64,000 nt of DNA, taken from JAUIET01 sp964352475 (lineage in GTDB: Bacteria > Pseudomonadota > Gammaproteobacteria > Pseudomonadales > JAUIET01). Position numbers and translations under genes: made by a program. The stretch spans positions 85,532-149,531 of the forward strand of contig CAYGSL010000006.1 in assembly GCA_964352475.1 (NCBI GenBank), in the 5' to 3' direction. The notes under the pieces are model-generated. The model searched no databases. It had not been told where the DNA came from and worked only from the letters and a program-made list of their open reading frames with translations. Position 1 is the first letter of the stretch. Each line of letters begins with the position of its first letter. Shown here one piece after another: positions 32,566 through 41,893 of the stretch.

Positions 32566-34293
32566 CTAGAACGGAAACACAATGGGAATCGCTATCAACA
32601 CTGTGGCTGTATAAGCGATCGCTACCGGCAACCCTGTTCTGGCGTAATCGGCAAAATGATAACCACCCATGTTTTGTATCATCAAATTAGTGGTGTAGCC
32701 ATACGGCGTCATAAAGCTGGCACTGGCCCCATAGGCAACCGCCATAACAAAAGGCATCCAGTTGACATCAAAACTGCCGGCAAGCGTATAGGCGATAGGG
32801 AAGGCCAAGGCTGCGGCGGCGTTGTTGGTCATTAACTCCGTCATTAACAAAGTGGCCAGGAACACACCAACCAAAGCAACACCAGGTCCCCACTGTGCCA
32901 AATTGGTATGCAGGCTATTGGCCAGCATATCGACCAGGCCGGAGTTATCAAGCGCTGTGGCCATGATCAAAGCAGATGCAATAATCATCAGCAACGCGTA
33001 TGGAAAGCGGCGCTTTAACTCCTCGCCCGTTACCACACCAAACGCCATTATTGCTGCCAGTAACAGCGCCAATCCCTTAAACAATGGAACCACTTGTAAA
33101 GCGGCGAGAATAATCACGGCTGCGAATGCTCCCATCAACGCAGCACTTCGCCTGTTTGACAATGAACGTTCAATTTCAACGCCATTCAGTACCGCGAAAT
33201 TCTTGCTAATGTTTTTACGCGTTGAGAAATCAGGACCGACCGCCAATAACAAACTGTCGCCGGCTTTCAACCTGATACCGCCAAGCTTACCTGAAAGGCG
33301 ATCACCGCCGCGCCGTGCACCAACAACTGCGGCATCAAACATAGCCCGAAAACCCGCGTGTTTTACAGTACGGCCAACAATGGGGGCGTTTGGTAGCACA
33401 ACCACTTCTGTTAAGTTGCTGCCAAGTAAGCCACTGGTAGTCGCAAACGTCTCGATCCCCTCAAGGCCTTCAAGCCGACCAATCTGCTTCACATCGCCCG
33501 AAAAAATCAGAACGTCATCACTTTCGATAATCTCGTAGGGAGGTACAGGTGTTATCAACTTGCCGTCGCGCAAAATCTCCACCAAAAACAATGATTCCAG
33601 TTCGCGCAGCTTGTTCTCAGCGACACTGCGTCCAATCATTCCGGAGTCTTGATTGATTCTTGCTTCGAGGAAATATTCGTCGATCTTTGGATCTTTCTGT
33701 ACGTGTACCGGTAGCAATCTCGCCGATAATAACAATACCGTCAGGCCAACGACGGTAACCAAAAGCCCTATTACAAGAAAGTCGAAGAACGCGAAGCCGG
33801 TTTCACCTGCGTCCAGCAAAAAGCTGTTCACGACTAAATTAGTTGAGGTACCGATCAGCGTTGTTGTGCCGCCCAATATGGCCGCGTATGACAGCGGAAT
33901 GAGCAAGCGACTTGCCGGGTGCTGCCCATTGCGGGCGATACCGTTGGCAAGCACAGCGACCACTGCTGTGTTGTTCAGGAACGCGGATAAAAAAGCGGTG
34001 ACCCCACCAATCTTCAACAACGTTAGAGGATAATTTGGGCTTACAAGACGCCGGCTAATCCTTAGCAACCAATCTATTTTTTCCAAGCCTACCGATACCA
34101 GTAGCAGCAACATCAGAGTGGCGAGACCCGGGTTTACAATTTTGCTCAGTAACTCTTCAGTGCTAACCACGCCTATTGAATAACAGGCTAATGCTGAAAA
34201 ACCGAAAATCCATGAAGGTCGCCAACGACCCCATGCCAGGTTCACAATCATCACCAGGAAAATAATGGCAACGAGAATTTGGGTGAAATCCAT
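32566..34293 (-). CDS. SLC13-family permease with two RCK-C (TrkA-C) domains
   Basis: The protein has about 575 residues. Hydrophobic N-terminal helices (with FLSAFLNNTAVVAVLANG and GTSTNLVVNSFL) are followed by two soluble TrkA-C domains (about 210-380) and a second helical half with LLMTELMTNNAAAALAFPIAY and a final VAYGASASFMTPYGYTTN. This is the standard layout of the divalent-anion/sodium symporter group (sulfate, citrate, dicarboxylate). The RCK-C domains suggest ligand control. I use the ATG at 34293 (MDFTQILVAI). The longer frame adds a non-homologous leader. Confidence 0.9.
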   Translation of the reverse strand: MDFTQILVAIIFLVMIVNLAWGRWRPSWIFGFSALACYSIGVVSTEELLSKIVNPGLATLMLLLLVSVGLEKIDWLLRISRRLVSPNYPLTLLKIGGVTAFLSAFLNNTAVVAVLANGIARNGQHPASRLLIPLSYAAILGGTTTLIGTSTNLVVNSFLLDAGETGFAFFDFLVIGLLVTVVGLTVLLLSARLLPVHVQKDPKIDEYFLEARINQDSGMIGRSVAENKLRELESLFLVEILRDGKLITPVPPYEIIESDDVLIFSGDVKQIGRLEGLEGIETFATTSGLLGSNLTEVVVLPNAPIVGRTVKHAGFRAMFDAAVVGARRGGDRLSGKLGGIRLKAGDSLLLAVGPDFSTRKNISKNFAVLNGVEIERSLSNRRSAALMGAFAAVIILAALQVVPLFKGLALLLAAIMAFGVVTGEELKRRFPYALLMIIASALIMATALDNSGLVDMLANSLHTNLAQWGPGVALVGVFLATLLMTELMTNNAAAALAFPIAYTLAGSFDVNWMPFVMAVAYGASASFMTPYGYTTNLMIQNMGGYHFADYARTGLPVAIAYTATVLIAIPIVFPF

Positions 34294-34448
34294 ACAATGA
34301 CTTCGCAACAATGATGCGCACGCGCAATGGTACACGATTAACTACCGTTCGGCGCTGATCGTGACCGCCGTCATAGATCGCTTGTGGCAGGTCCTGCCCA
34401 GCATCTACAATAAAGAGTAGCAGCAATCAGATCCGGGAAGATCCCGCT

Positions 34449-34961
34449 ATGTCAGCCAAATACTATTTATTGGCGCTATGGAGCATTTCGATAAGTTTGC
34501 CCGTTGTCGCCCAATCAGATGAGCAAGCTGTTGGTCTGGGGTACAGAACGCATGGCTATGAGCTGGGTCAGGGCAATACGCATTCGGGCCCGCCAACAGA
34601 TTACGGCCACGCCCATTTCACCAAACCTCGCTATAGCAATTCCGCTTATTACCGCAGCTATCACGCACACAAAGACATCATCAAGGAAAACGGCGGGGAT
34701 ATTTACGCGCCGCTTTGGTATTGGAACCCCTACAGTTACCACGATAATTCCAACTACCCTGGCATCAATCGGCACTTGGGTTACTCGTCAGCTTATTATT
34801 CAGAAAATGGTAGAGCAGACACGCAATCATCGGGTGCAGCAATGGAACGGGTTCTGGAGAGAACCCTGGATGGCAAATGTTTTGAGCTAAGACGTGAGGA
34901 AAATACCGAGCTTAGAGTAGAACTGCCCGCTTCAGAATGCCTCATCGACTCCAGGAATTAA
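34449..34961 (+). CDS. Secreted Tyr/His/Ser-rich protein of unknown function
   Basis: This 170-residue protein begins with a signal peptide (MSAKYYLLALWSISISLPVVAQ, cut near AQ-SDE). The mature part is unusually rich in Tyr, His, Asn and Gly (YRTHGYELGQGNTHSG, SAYYRSYHAHKD, LWYWNPYSYHDNSNYPG). It has one Cys pair near the C-terminus (CFELRR...ASECL) that could form a disulfide. I recognise no family. Export to the periplasm is likely. The last 4 bp overlap the convergent ada gene. Confidence 0.7.
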   Translation: MSAKYYLLALWSISISLPVVAQSDEQAVGLGYRTHGYELGQGNTHSGPPTDYGHAHFTKPRYSNSAYYRSYHAHKDIIKENGGDIYAPLWYWNPYSYHDNSNYPGINRHLGYSSAYYSENGRADTQSSGAAMERVLERTLDGKCFELRREENTELRVELPASECLIDSRN

Positions 34962-36052
34962 CTGCGGCGCGCAGAATCTGCTGGGACCATGGAGCACTCA
35001 AGCGCCAGCAGTTTCTGCTTACGCCAAAGACCACCTGCATACCCGGTTAACTTGCCGTCTTTGCCTACCACTCTGTGGCAGGGCACGATAATCGCCAGGG
35101 CATTTTGCCCGTTGGCCCTGGCCACTGCACGCACCGCACTGGGTTTGCCAATCGCCAGCGCCTGATCGGCATAGCTTCGGGTTTCACCAAAGGGAATATC
35201 AACCAGGGCTTGCCAGGCGTTTTTCTGAAATTCCGTTCCAGCGAATTGCAATGGCACACTGAAGCGCATGAGTTCGCCTTTAAAATAGGCAGTGAGCTGC
35301 TGTTCCAGCAATTCAAACACAGGATGTTCACCGGCAACGAATTGAGCACCCAAGACGCGCTGCAAACGGCTGAGCTGCTGTTCCATGGCCTTACGGTCAT
35401 CAAATTCGAGCAGGCATAAACCGTCGTCACTGGCCGCTGCAAACATTGGACCCAGCGGACTCAACAGTCGCTTTACCTTAACAAGCCTGGCGTTTTTGCC
35501 AGCTTTTGGCGAGCAACCGGCAACCCGCTGAAAAGCCTCGCCGAAGCCGCTTAAGGACTCAAAACCACTGGCGAATGCTGTGTCAGTCACGCTGTTATTG
35601 GCTTGCAGAGCGTCGTGTGCCGCGGACAAACGACGGGCGCGCTGCCATGCTTGAAACGTTGTGCCGTAGTGCTTGTTAAACCAACGCCTGACCCGCACAG
35701 GATCTGTGCCCATATTGCGCAAATCGGCGTCACTGATTCGTTCATTACTGGCCAGGCGATCTTGTAATTTGATAAGCCATTCTGGCTCGCTTCCGGCCAG
35801 GGTATCGGGTTTACACACTTTGCAAGCACGAAATCCTGCTCTTCTCGCTTCTTCCCCGCTAGCAAAAAACTGCACATTCTTTCGCAATGGTTTGCGCGCA
35901 GAACACACGGGGCGACAATAAATACCTGTTGTAGTCACGCCTACAATAAAAACACCTTCATAGTGGGCATCACGATCAAGCAAAGCCTTATACATGGTGT
36001 CGTCACTGGGCAGACTCATTGTTACTGACTCCGACTGATTAATGGCTAACAT
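34958..36052 (-). CDS. ada: Bifunctional DNA alkylation repair protein / transcriptional activator Ada
   Basis: The protein has 364 residues. An N-terminal zinc domain has the methyl-phosphotriester acceptor in YCRPVC (Cys46, Cys50) and ACKVC (Cys77, Cys80). It is followed by an AraC-type helix-turn-helix (about 110-185) and a C-terminal O6-methylguanine methyltransferase domain with the active PCHRV (Cys325). It repairs alkylated DNA and, once methylated, activates the adaptive response. All acceptor cysteines are present. The true start may be a few codons later, at MSLPSDD. No alkB or alkA gene is adjacent. Confidence 0.93.
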   Translation of the reverse strand: MLAINQSESVTMSLPSDDTMYKALLDRDAHYEGVFIVGVTTTGIYCRPVCSARKPLRKNVQFFASGEEARRAGFRACKVCKPDTLAGSEPEWLIKLQDRLASNERISDADLRNMGTDPVRVRRWFNKHYGTTFQAWQRARRLSAAHDALQANNSVTDTAFASGFESLSGFGEAFQRVAGCSPKAGKNARLVKVKRLLSPLGPMFAAASDDGLCLLEFDDRKAMEQQLSRLQRVLGAQFVAGEHPVFELLEQQLTAYFKGELMRFSVPLQFAGTEFQKNAWQALVDIPFGETRSYADQALAIGKPSAVRAVARANGQNALAIIVPCHRVVGKDGKLTGYAGGLWRKQKLLALECSMVPADSARRS

Positions 36053-36131
36053 TACCTTGTTCCCGAGTACTCATGTAAGAAAGCGCTATTGTGCTGTGCA
36101 CAACACCTACGTGCAGCCGAAAACTGAACAC

Positions 36132-37205
36132 TCATTTTTTTGGCAGTGAGGCTACCCCAGCAGGCATTTCTTCACTTTTTTTTAACAACTGCGCATCCAG
36201 AAAATCAAGCACCAAACGCTGAACCGTTTGGGCCTCGGGCATCTCAGTATTGGCCGTAAATGCGTGCCACATGGCATCAAACACATGCAAATCAGCGTCA
36301 ATTCCTGCTTCTCTCAACACTCGGTGTAAACGCACCGTACTGCTAAGCAATAAATCACGCGTGCCGGTAATCAGCAAGCTCGGCGGAAAACCTTGCGTGT
36401 AATCGGCATATACTGGTGACACCAGAGGATGCTTCAAACCTGCAGCGCCTGCATATACCTTAGCTGCAGCCGCAAGCGCGCCGCCGTACACCGGTAGAAC
36501 AGGGTCAACGGCCTCATTGGTCACATAGCTGTCACCGGTTTTGGACAGGTCAGCCCAAGGGGTATTCATGTATGCAGCTGCCGGCAAAGGCAAACCCTGA
36601 TCTCTGGCGCTAACAATCATAGACGCTGTCAGGCTGCCCCCTGCACTGGTACCAAATACCGCAATATTCTCTGCGGGCGTCGTTTCCAGCAGAGCTCTGT
36701 ACACTGCAACAGAATCGTCTACGGCATGAGGAAAAGGATGCTGCGGCGGCATGCGGTAATCAACGGCTATGACTCTGTATTGGCCGGCAAGCGCGATGCT
36801 GGCCGCCTCCAGCATGCTGGCCTCACCGCCAAAGAAAACGTAAGCACCGCCATGCAAGCCAATCAGAACTTTACCTTGCTTGGCGGCAGGAATTTGCTCG
36901 GGGGTTAATACCCTCACCGTGACGCCACCCATTTGAGTTTTTTTAATGTCTATTGGCGCTGATTTCAAGCGTTCAATCTGCGGTTGCACTCGCAAGCTCT
37001 GCTGGCGTTTGAGCCGTTGCCATTGTTCAGCAGAGGATGGGCTAACCAGCCGGCCTTCCATTAACACAGGTCGGCTCAGAATGGCCTGCGCCTGGTCGCT
37101 GACGTGGCGTGGCACCGGGTATTTCGCGGGTAGCGGCTGTTCGCTTGCCGCGGAGGCTTGAAACGCCAGACCCCATATCGTCAGAAGCGCACAGCGAGTA
37201 AACAT
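36132..37205 (-). CDS. Secreted HSL-type alpha/beta hydrolase (esterase)
   Basis: The protein has about 357 residues. The signal peptide MFTRCALLTIWGLAFQASA precedes a hormone-sensitive-lipase-like domain with oxyanion motif GLHGGAYVFFGG, VDYRMPPQHPFP, nucleophile FGTSAGGS, and late Asp and His (DADLHVFDAMWHAF). It likely hydrolyses short-chain esters in the periplasm. I choose the ATG at 37205 because it begins the signal peptide; the longer frame to 37448 runs over the divergent ABC gene. It is divergent from the ABC transporter. Confidence 0.87.
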   Translation of the reverse strand: MFTRCALLTIWGLAFQASAASEQPLPAKYPVPRHVSDQAQAILSRPVLMEGRLVSPSSAEQWQRLKRQQSLRVQPQIERLKSAPIDIKKTQMGGVTVRVLTPEQIPAAKQGKVLIGLHGGAYVFFGGEASMLEAASIALAGQYRVIAVDYRMPPQHPFPHAVDDSVAVYRALLETTPAENIAVFGTSAGGSLTASMIVSARDQGLPLPAAAYMNTPWADLSKTGDSYVTNEAVDPVLPVYGGALAAAAKVYAGAAGLKHPLVSPVYADYTQGFPPSLLITGTRDLLLSSTVRLHRVLREAGIDADLHVFDAMWHAFTANTEMPEAQTVQRLVLDFLDAQLLKKSEEMPAGVASLPKK

Positions 37206-37316
37206 AAAATTGTTCCTGATCAAATGCCGCTTCAGTCTACAACAGTTTTTGTCCGACCAGCAGCGCAGTGCAGAAGTGTGCGAAAATAGCGGATTAACCA
37301 GTGCAGGAAAACAGGC

Positions 37317-39173
37317 GTGTCCAATACCCCGCAGCAAGAGGGAATTCAGCTGAACGCTAATAACAGCAAGCAGCAAGAGTCGATACAGGGTCCCGATAAT
37401 CGACCAAAAGGCAAGGCCAGCCTGGCCGTCTTCAGTAGCCTGTTGCAATTCCTTAAGCCATACACAGGCACTGTTATTGCCGCTGCAGCCGCATTGTTAT
37501 TTACAGCGGCGATCACCCTGTCAATCGGTCAAGGTGTGCGCTTGATGATAGATGGCGGCTTTGTATCCAGTAGCGGTGAGCGATTGAACTACGCAATTGG
37601 CATCATTATGGGTCTAGCTACCTTAATGGCGCTGGGCAGTTCACTGCGGTTTTACCTGGTGTCCTGGTTAGGAGAACGGGTATCTGCCGATCTGCGCCAG
37701 GCTGTGTTTGACCACATAATTAGTTTGCACCCCAGCTACTTTGAGACCAATCTAAGCGGCGAGATTATGTCGCGCCTCACCGCAGACACCACCATATTGC
37801 AATCAATTATTGGCAGCTCCTTGTCGCTGGCTTTGCGCAATTCGGTGATGTTGGTCGGTGCGCTGATCATTCTGCTGATCACTAACCTGAAGTTGACTCT
37901 CATCGTTATGGCGGCTGTACCGCTGGTGATCCTGCCTATCTTTTGGGTAGGTAGAAAAGTACGAGACTTGTCACGCAAGAGCCAGGACAGTATTGCCGGG
38001 GTTGGCAGCTACGCAGGTGAAGCGATTCAGAACATCAAAACCGTGCAGAGCTTTGCCCAGGAACCATTGGAAAGGCAAGCATTTGGCAAAGAAGTGGAAT
38101 CGGCATTTGCTGTTGCCAGAAAGCGCATTATCCAGCGGGCAGTAATGATTGCCATCGCCATTGTCATAATGTTTGCCGGTCTTGCCGGCATGCTGTGGGC
38201 GGGTGGCCACGATGTACTGAACGGATCCATGACTGCGGGTGAATTAGGTGCTTTCGTATTCTATGCCTTAATGGTTGGCATGGCGGTTGGCACCTTGTCA
38301 GAAGTATACGGAGAGCTGCAAAGAGCAGCTGGTGCCACTGAGCGCTTGATTGAACTAATGAACGTGCCCGCTGAAATTATTGCACCCGCCAGACCGCTGG
38401 TAAACGCAGCTTCGGTACCACCCCACGCGAAGCTAAGCAATGTGATCTTTGCCTACCCCGCACGGCCGGAAACAGCGGCTCTGAAAGACTTTACGCTGGA
38501 AGTAGAGGCTGGTAAATGCCTGGCACTGGTTGGCCCCTCTGGGGCGGGCAAGTCGACTGTTTTCGAGTTACTGCAACGTTTTTACGACCCGCAATCAGGC
38601 GCTATCGAATTTGGCGGTATCAACATTCGCGACTTTGACCCACGCGAATATCGACAGCAAATCGCTGTAGTCGCCCAGCAACCCGCGTTGTTTTCCACTA
38701 ACGTCGCCAGCAATATTCGTTACGGCAACCCTGAAGCCAGCGACACAGAAGTGGTTGCAGCCGCCAAAGCCGCTCACGCGCATGACTTTATAATGCAGCT
38801 ACCGCAAGGCTATAGCAGTTTTCTGGGCGAGCGCGGCGTGCAATTGTCCGGGGGGCAGCGCCAGCGGGTTGCCATCGCCCGAGCCTTGCTAAAGAATCCA
38901 CGCTTACTCTTATTGGACGAGGCCACCAGCGCGCTGGATGCAGAAAGTGAACATCAGATTCAACAAGCCCTTGAAGTAATCATGCGCGATCGAACCACAG
39001 TGATTATCGCGCATAGACTCGCGACCGTATTGCATGCCAATAAAATTGCGGTGATGGATCAGGGCCAATTGGTAGCCCAGGGCACTCATGCCAGCCTTGT
39101 GAAAAGCTCGCCCCTGTATAAGCGTCTCGCCGATTTACAATTCAGGGACGAACAGCGAGAAGTGGGTGTATAG
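37317..39173 (+). CDS. ABC exporter, fused permease and ATPase (MsbA-like half transporter)
   Basis: The protein has 618 residues. Six membrane helices (about 45-330) precede a nucleotide-binding domain with Walker A GPSGAGKST, Q-loop, signature LSGGQRQRVAIARAL, Walker B LLLLDEATSALD and H-loop IIAHRL. It forms homodimers that export lipids, drugs or peptides. Start is GTG at 37317, with AGGAAA upstream. The first 30 residues are polar and low in complexity. Similar genes are annotated as lipid A or multidrug exporters. There is no lpxK neighbour, so MsbA itself is not implied. Confidence 0.9.
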   Translation: MSNTPQQEGIQLNANNSKQQESIQGPDNRPKGKASLAVFSSLLQFLKPYTGTVIAAAAALLFTAAITLSIGQGVRLMIDGGFVSSSGERLNYAIGIIMGLATLMALGSSLRFYLVSWLGERVSADLRQAVFDHIISLHPSYFETNLSGEIMSRLTADTTILQSIIGSSLSLALRNSVMLVGALIILLITNLKLTLIVMAAVPLVILPIFWVGRKVRDLSRKSQDSIAGVGSYAGEAIQNIKTVQSFAQEPLERQAFGKEVESAFAVARKRIIQRAVMIAIAIVIMFAGLAGMLWAGGHDVLNGSMTAGELGAFVFYALMVGMAVGTLSEVYGELQRAAGATERLIELMNVPAEIIAPARPLVNAASVPPHAKLSNVIFAYPARPETAALKDFTLEVEAGKCLALVGPSGAGKSTVFELLQRFYDPQSGAIEFGGINIRDFDPREYRQQIAVVAQQPALFSTNVASNIRYGNPEASDTEVVAAAKAAHAHDFIMQLPQGYSSFLGERGVQLSGGQRQRVAIARALLKNPRLLLLDEATSALDAESEHQIQQALEVIMRDRTTVIIAHRLATVLHANKIAVMDQGQLVAQGTHASLVKSSPLYKRLADLQFRDEQREVGV

Positions 39174-39188
39174 GGCAGTATCAAGGAG

Positions 39189-39353
39189 TCATTGATCCCA
39201 ACCATCATCATCCAGTTTCTTCAATTTGCTGCGATCAACGTCATCCAGCATGCGTTCACTGTTTTTCAGCATGCGCCATGATGAACGCATAATGCCGCCC
39301 ACTATCAGAATGGCGAGTAAAACAAACAACGCTGTTTTTAATTCTTCATTCAT
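39189..39353 (-). CDS. 54-residue single-helix membrane protein
   Basis: A short frame on the minus strand gives MNEELKTALFVLLAILIVGG, then MRSSWRMLKNSERMLDD and an acidic C-terminal tail. It has one clear membrane helix (about residues 6-22) with an acidic N-terminus and basic residues after the helix. It starts 25 bp after the TauE-like permease stop and is on the same strand, suggesting co-transcription. I know of no function. It could be a small accessory subunit of that permease. Confidence 0.55.
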   Translation of the reverse strand: MNEELKTALFVLLAILIVGGIMRSSWRMLKNSERMLDDVDRSKLKKLDDDGWDQ

Positions 39354-39378
39354 TGTGACCAACTCTGGAATCAGATTC

Positions 39379-40134
39379 CTAGAAGAATAACAGTTTGATG
39401 ATTAAGACGCCTAACACCAGGTTAAACACACGTCGAATAATCGCGTCACCGTGCTCCATAGTGACATGCGCGCCCAGCCAACCGCCAATTGAATTACCTA
39501 CCGCAAGACACAAACCAACAATCCACAATATCTCAACCTGTGTGGCAAAGACCAGCAGTGCTGCAAATGTGTAAACCAGCACGATAAAGACTTTGTGCAT
39601 GTTGACCGTTACCAGGTCCAGTTGCAAAACACGATGCAAGATAGGCATTAATATAAAACCAACACCTAACTGGATAAATCCACCCCAGATGCCCGCTCCA
39701 AACATGCACACATGACCCGCTATCATGCGTGTCTTGCTCAAAGGTTCAGACGTATCTTGTGTTTGTGCTTTCGGTTTCGCGTCTGTCGCCATGAGTATCA
39801 TCACAGCCACCATCACTACTGCAACAACACGCTCAAACCATACTCCTTGCAGCTCGGTACCAATTTGCGCGCCAATAATGGCGCCGGGTACCGCCGCAGC
39901 AGCCAGACTCAGGCTGAGTTTGAAGTCTGAAAAACCTTTTCTGAAGAACGTGATTACAGCGGTGATATTTTGCGCCAGAATAGCAATACGGTTGGTCCCG
40001 TTTGCCACCGGGCCGGGAATATCCAGAAACAGCATGGCCGGCACGGTCAGCAAAGACCCGCCGCCAGCCATTACATTCATGAAGCCGGCTGCTATCCCCG
40101 TTAAGGTAAGCAACAGTAGCTGCCAAATCTCCAT
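39379..40134 (-). CDS. TauE/SafE family sulfite/organosulfonate exporter-like permease
   Basis: This 251-residue protein has about eight hydrophobic helices and the family pattern GIAAGFMNVMAGGGSLLTVPAML at the N-terminus and a second repeat FGAGIWGGFIQLGVGFILMP. Members (DUF81/COG0730) transport sulfite, sulfoacetate or other small anions across the inner membrane. The substrate is unknown here. It lies downstream of an MFS gene on the same strand, with 67 bp between. Confidence 0.87.
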   Translation of the reverse strand: MEIWQLLLLTLTGIAAGFMNVMAGGGSLLTVPAMLFLDIPGPVANGTNRIAILAQNITAVITFFRKGFSDFKLSLSLAAAAVPGAIIGAQIGTELQGVWFERVVAVVMVAVMILMATDAKPKAQTQDTSEPLSKTRMIAGHVCMFGAGIWGGFIQLGVGFILMPILHRVLQLDLVTVNMHKVFIVLVYTFAALLVFATQVEILWIVGLCLAVGNSIGGWLGAHVTMEHGDAIIRRVFNLVLGVLIIKLLFF

Positions 40135-40201
40135 TCATTGTCCAATCTGGGAAAAAGTGCGTGCACGTTACCGTGCACGCGTTGGTTTGTACAGATCGCT
40201 G

Positions 40202-41455
40202 CTATTGTTCCAGAACAGTCGATTTTTCAGCAACCGAATGATCCTCAGGCAAGCTGCTGATATTCGCAATAGCCCGGCACAAGGCAAATACAGACGCACC
40301 GAGAACCGGAAAACTCAATGCAGCAAGACCAAGCAATGATGTCTGCATACCGAATTGATCTACAGCAAAGCCAAGCAAAGGTCCGGCGACAATAAATGCT
40401 GCCCTGATGGCCAGGTTCAGTACAGAGTTAATCGTAGCTCTGAAGGCGCTATCTACCCGCTTGTTAAGCGCGTCATACAACAGCACCGAGTTTAAGCCGC
40501 GACACACCGGGAACAATAAGGCACATGCTACACCTGCCCAACCCGAAAGTCCGGCCATACCCAGAAATGCAACAACGGTGAATGCCGCCGTTGCCAGCAT
40601 AAGCTGCGCGCCACCCGTCATACGCTCCAGAGCAGTCGCCCAGTGGGCACTTACACCGCGAATCAAGCAATGCAAAGCCCACAAGAACCCAAAGTATTCA
40701 AGCGGCACCGATTGTATCTCCCAGTATTTCTGGAAGGTCCAAAACGCCAGTAAGGCGATCAGACCGAAACTGACAGTGCTGATTGCGCTCCACAATACAA
40801 TGCGATCTCCATACACCAGCGTAGTGGCTATTGCCCTAGCGTTGTCACTGTGGTCGCCAGACCCCATAGACCGGGGTGGCTCAATCAATGTTAGCGAGAG
40901 CAGCAATGGCGGTACACCAAGCAGAAATTGCAAGCTCAGTAAGGTTTCAAATGCCGGTGCCACATCCAGGCTCAGAAAAACGACACTTGCCGTTAACGCT
41001 GCCACACCCTCAGCTACTGAGGTCAGAGCCACCAATTTGCCAACCGAAGCCGGTAAGTTGAATTTCTTGTTCAACTTTTGCAATGCCAGCTGCGAATCAA
41101 ACAACATCGCCATGTCTGAGCCAGAGCTCAGGCTCAACGCAACCCCCATAACAACTTCAAAAACGATGAAGTCAACAAAGGTTTCGGCTGAATACAGGCA
41201 GGCATAGCTCAGCAGCATCAACACGGCTGACAAGCACAGGCTGACCTTACGCCCATAAACATCCGCAAGATAACCTGACGGAACCTCGAACACTGCAACG
41301 GTCAGCGCAAATGCCGCTTGAGTCTGCAAAATCTCAGCCATGCTCAAGCCCTTGCCGAGCAGCAACGGCACGAACACTGGAATAATCAACTGCAGCGCGT
41401 GGCACACGCCTATGCCATAAATTTTCAATATGTTCTGTATCAATGCGCGTTCCAT
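40202..41455 (-). CDS. MFS transporter
   Basis: The protein has about 417 residues and 12 hydrophobic segments. The MFS signature VFEVPSGYLADVYGRKVSL lies between helices 2 and 3. I prefer the ATG at 41455, with AGGTG eight bases upstream, over the GTG at 41464. Substrate unknown. It lies about 75 bp beyond a strong minus-strand terminator, so it must have its own promoter, possibly shared with the following tauE-like gene. Confidence 0.85.
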   Translation of the reverse strand: MERALIQNILKIYGIGVCHALQLIIPVFVPLLLGKGLSMAEILQTQAAFALTVAVFEVPSGYLADVYGRKVSLCLSAVLMLLSYACLYSAETFVDFIVFEVVMGVALSLSSGSDMAMLFDSQLALQKLNKKFNLPASVGKLVALTSVAEGVAALTASVVFLSLDVAPAFETLLSLQFLLGVPPLLLSLTLIEPPRSMGSGDHSDNARAIATTLVYGDRIVLWSAISTVSFGLIALLAFWTFQKYWEIQSVPLEYFGFLWALHCLIRGVSAHWATALERMTGGAQLMLATAAFTVVAFLGMAGLSGWAGVACALLFPVCRGLNSVLLYDALNKRVDSAFRATINSVLNLAIRAAFIVAGPLLGFAVDQFGMQTSLLGLAALSFPVLGASVFALCRAIANISSLPEDHSVAEKSTVLEQ

Positions 41456-41535
41456 GATCTTCACCTTCTCTTTACCTCTTTACCCGCAAGCATCCATTGC
41501 CTGCGCTTCAAAATACTTCTGCCCAGAAACGAAAA

Positions 41536-41564
41536 AGCCCCCGGGAACGTGGTTCGCGGGGGCT
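41536..41564 (-). terminator. Strong intrinsic terminator
   Basis: On the minus strand an 8-bp GC-rich stem AGCCCCCG/CGGGGGCT with a 13-base loop is followed by TTTTTC. It ends transcription arriving from the lon side before the MFS gene. It lies 30 bp after the stop of a 53-codon frame and about 330 bp after lon. Confidence 0.85.
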
Positions 41565-41593
41565 GCTGTTCTAAAAGCATTAGTCTTTGACGA

Positions 41594-41755
41594 CTATCCC
41601 CCTGGCTCCAATAGTGTGTTTTTCACGCGACCCAACTCGCTTGCACACGACACGCCACACATGCTCACATGCCATGTCTGGCTGTAAGCACAAATGCCCG
41701 ATGCGGCCGGAGCAGCGCCGAGGCTAAATGTGGTTTGTTTCAACAATTGAGTCAT
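41594..41755 (-). CDS. Putative 53-residue Cys-containing small protein or leader peptide
   Basis: In the 429 bp between lon and the MFS gene, one minus-strand frame starts at ATG 41755 and ends 30 bp before the strong terminator. The peptide starts MTQLLKQTTFSLGAAP and holds SGICAYSQTWHVSMCGVSCA, with three cysteines, a Trp and a His. No clear ribosome-binding site is seen, which weakens the call. The rest of the interval (41756-41893) contains only AT-rich sequence and an imperfect GCGCT..AGCGC hairpin just after lon. The frame could be a small gene, a regulatory leader or chance. Confidence 0.3.
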   Translation of the reverse strand: MTQLLKQTTFSLGAAPAASGICAYSQTWHVSMCGVSCASELGRVKNTLLEPGG

Positions 41756-41893
41756 GTTTAATAAAATGCGTTTAACACCAAATATTAAGACCAAAAACGG
41801 CCAACGTTTACCGGGTTGAGACCGAAAAACATTAGCCGTTTAACAGCGCTAAGTTTGGCTTAAAGCGCCTTACAAAGCAAGCCAGTGTCAATA

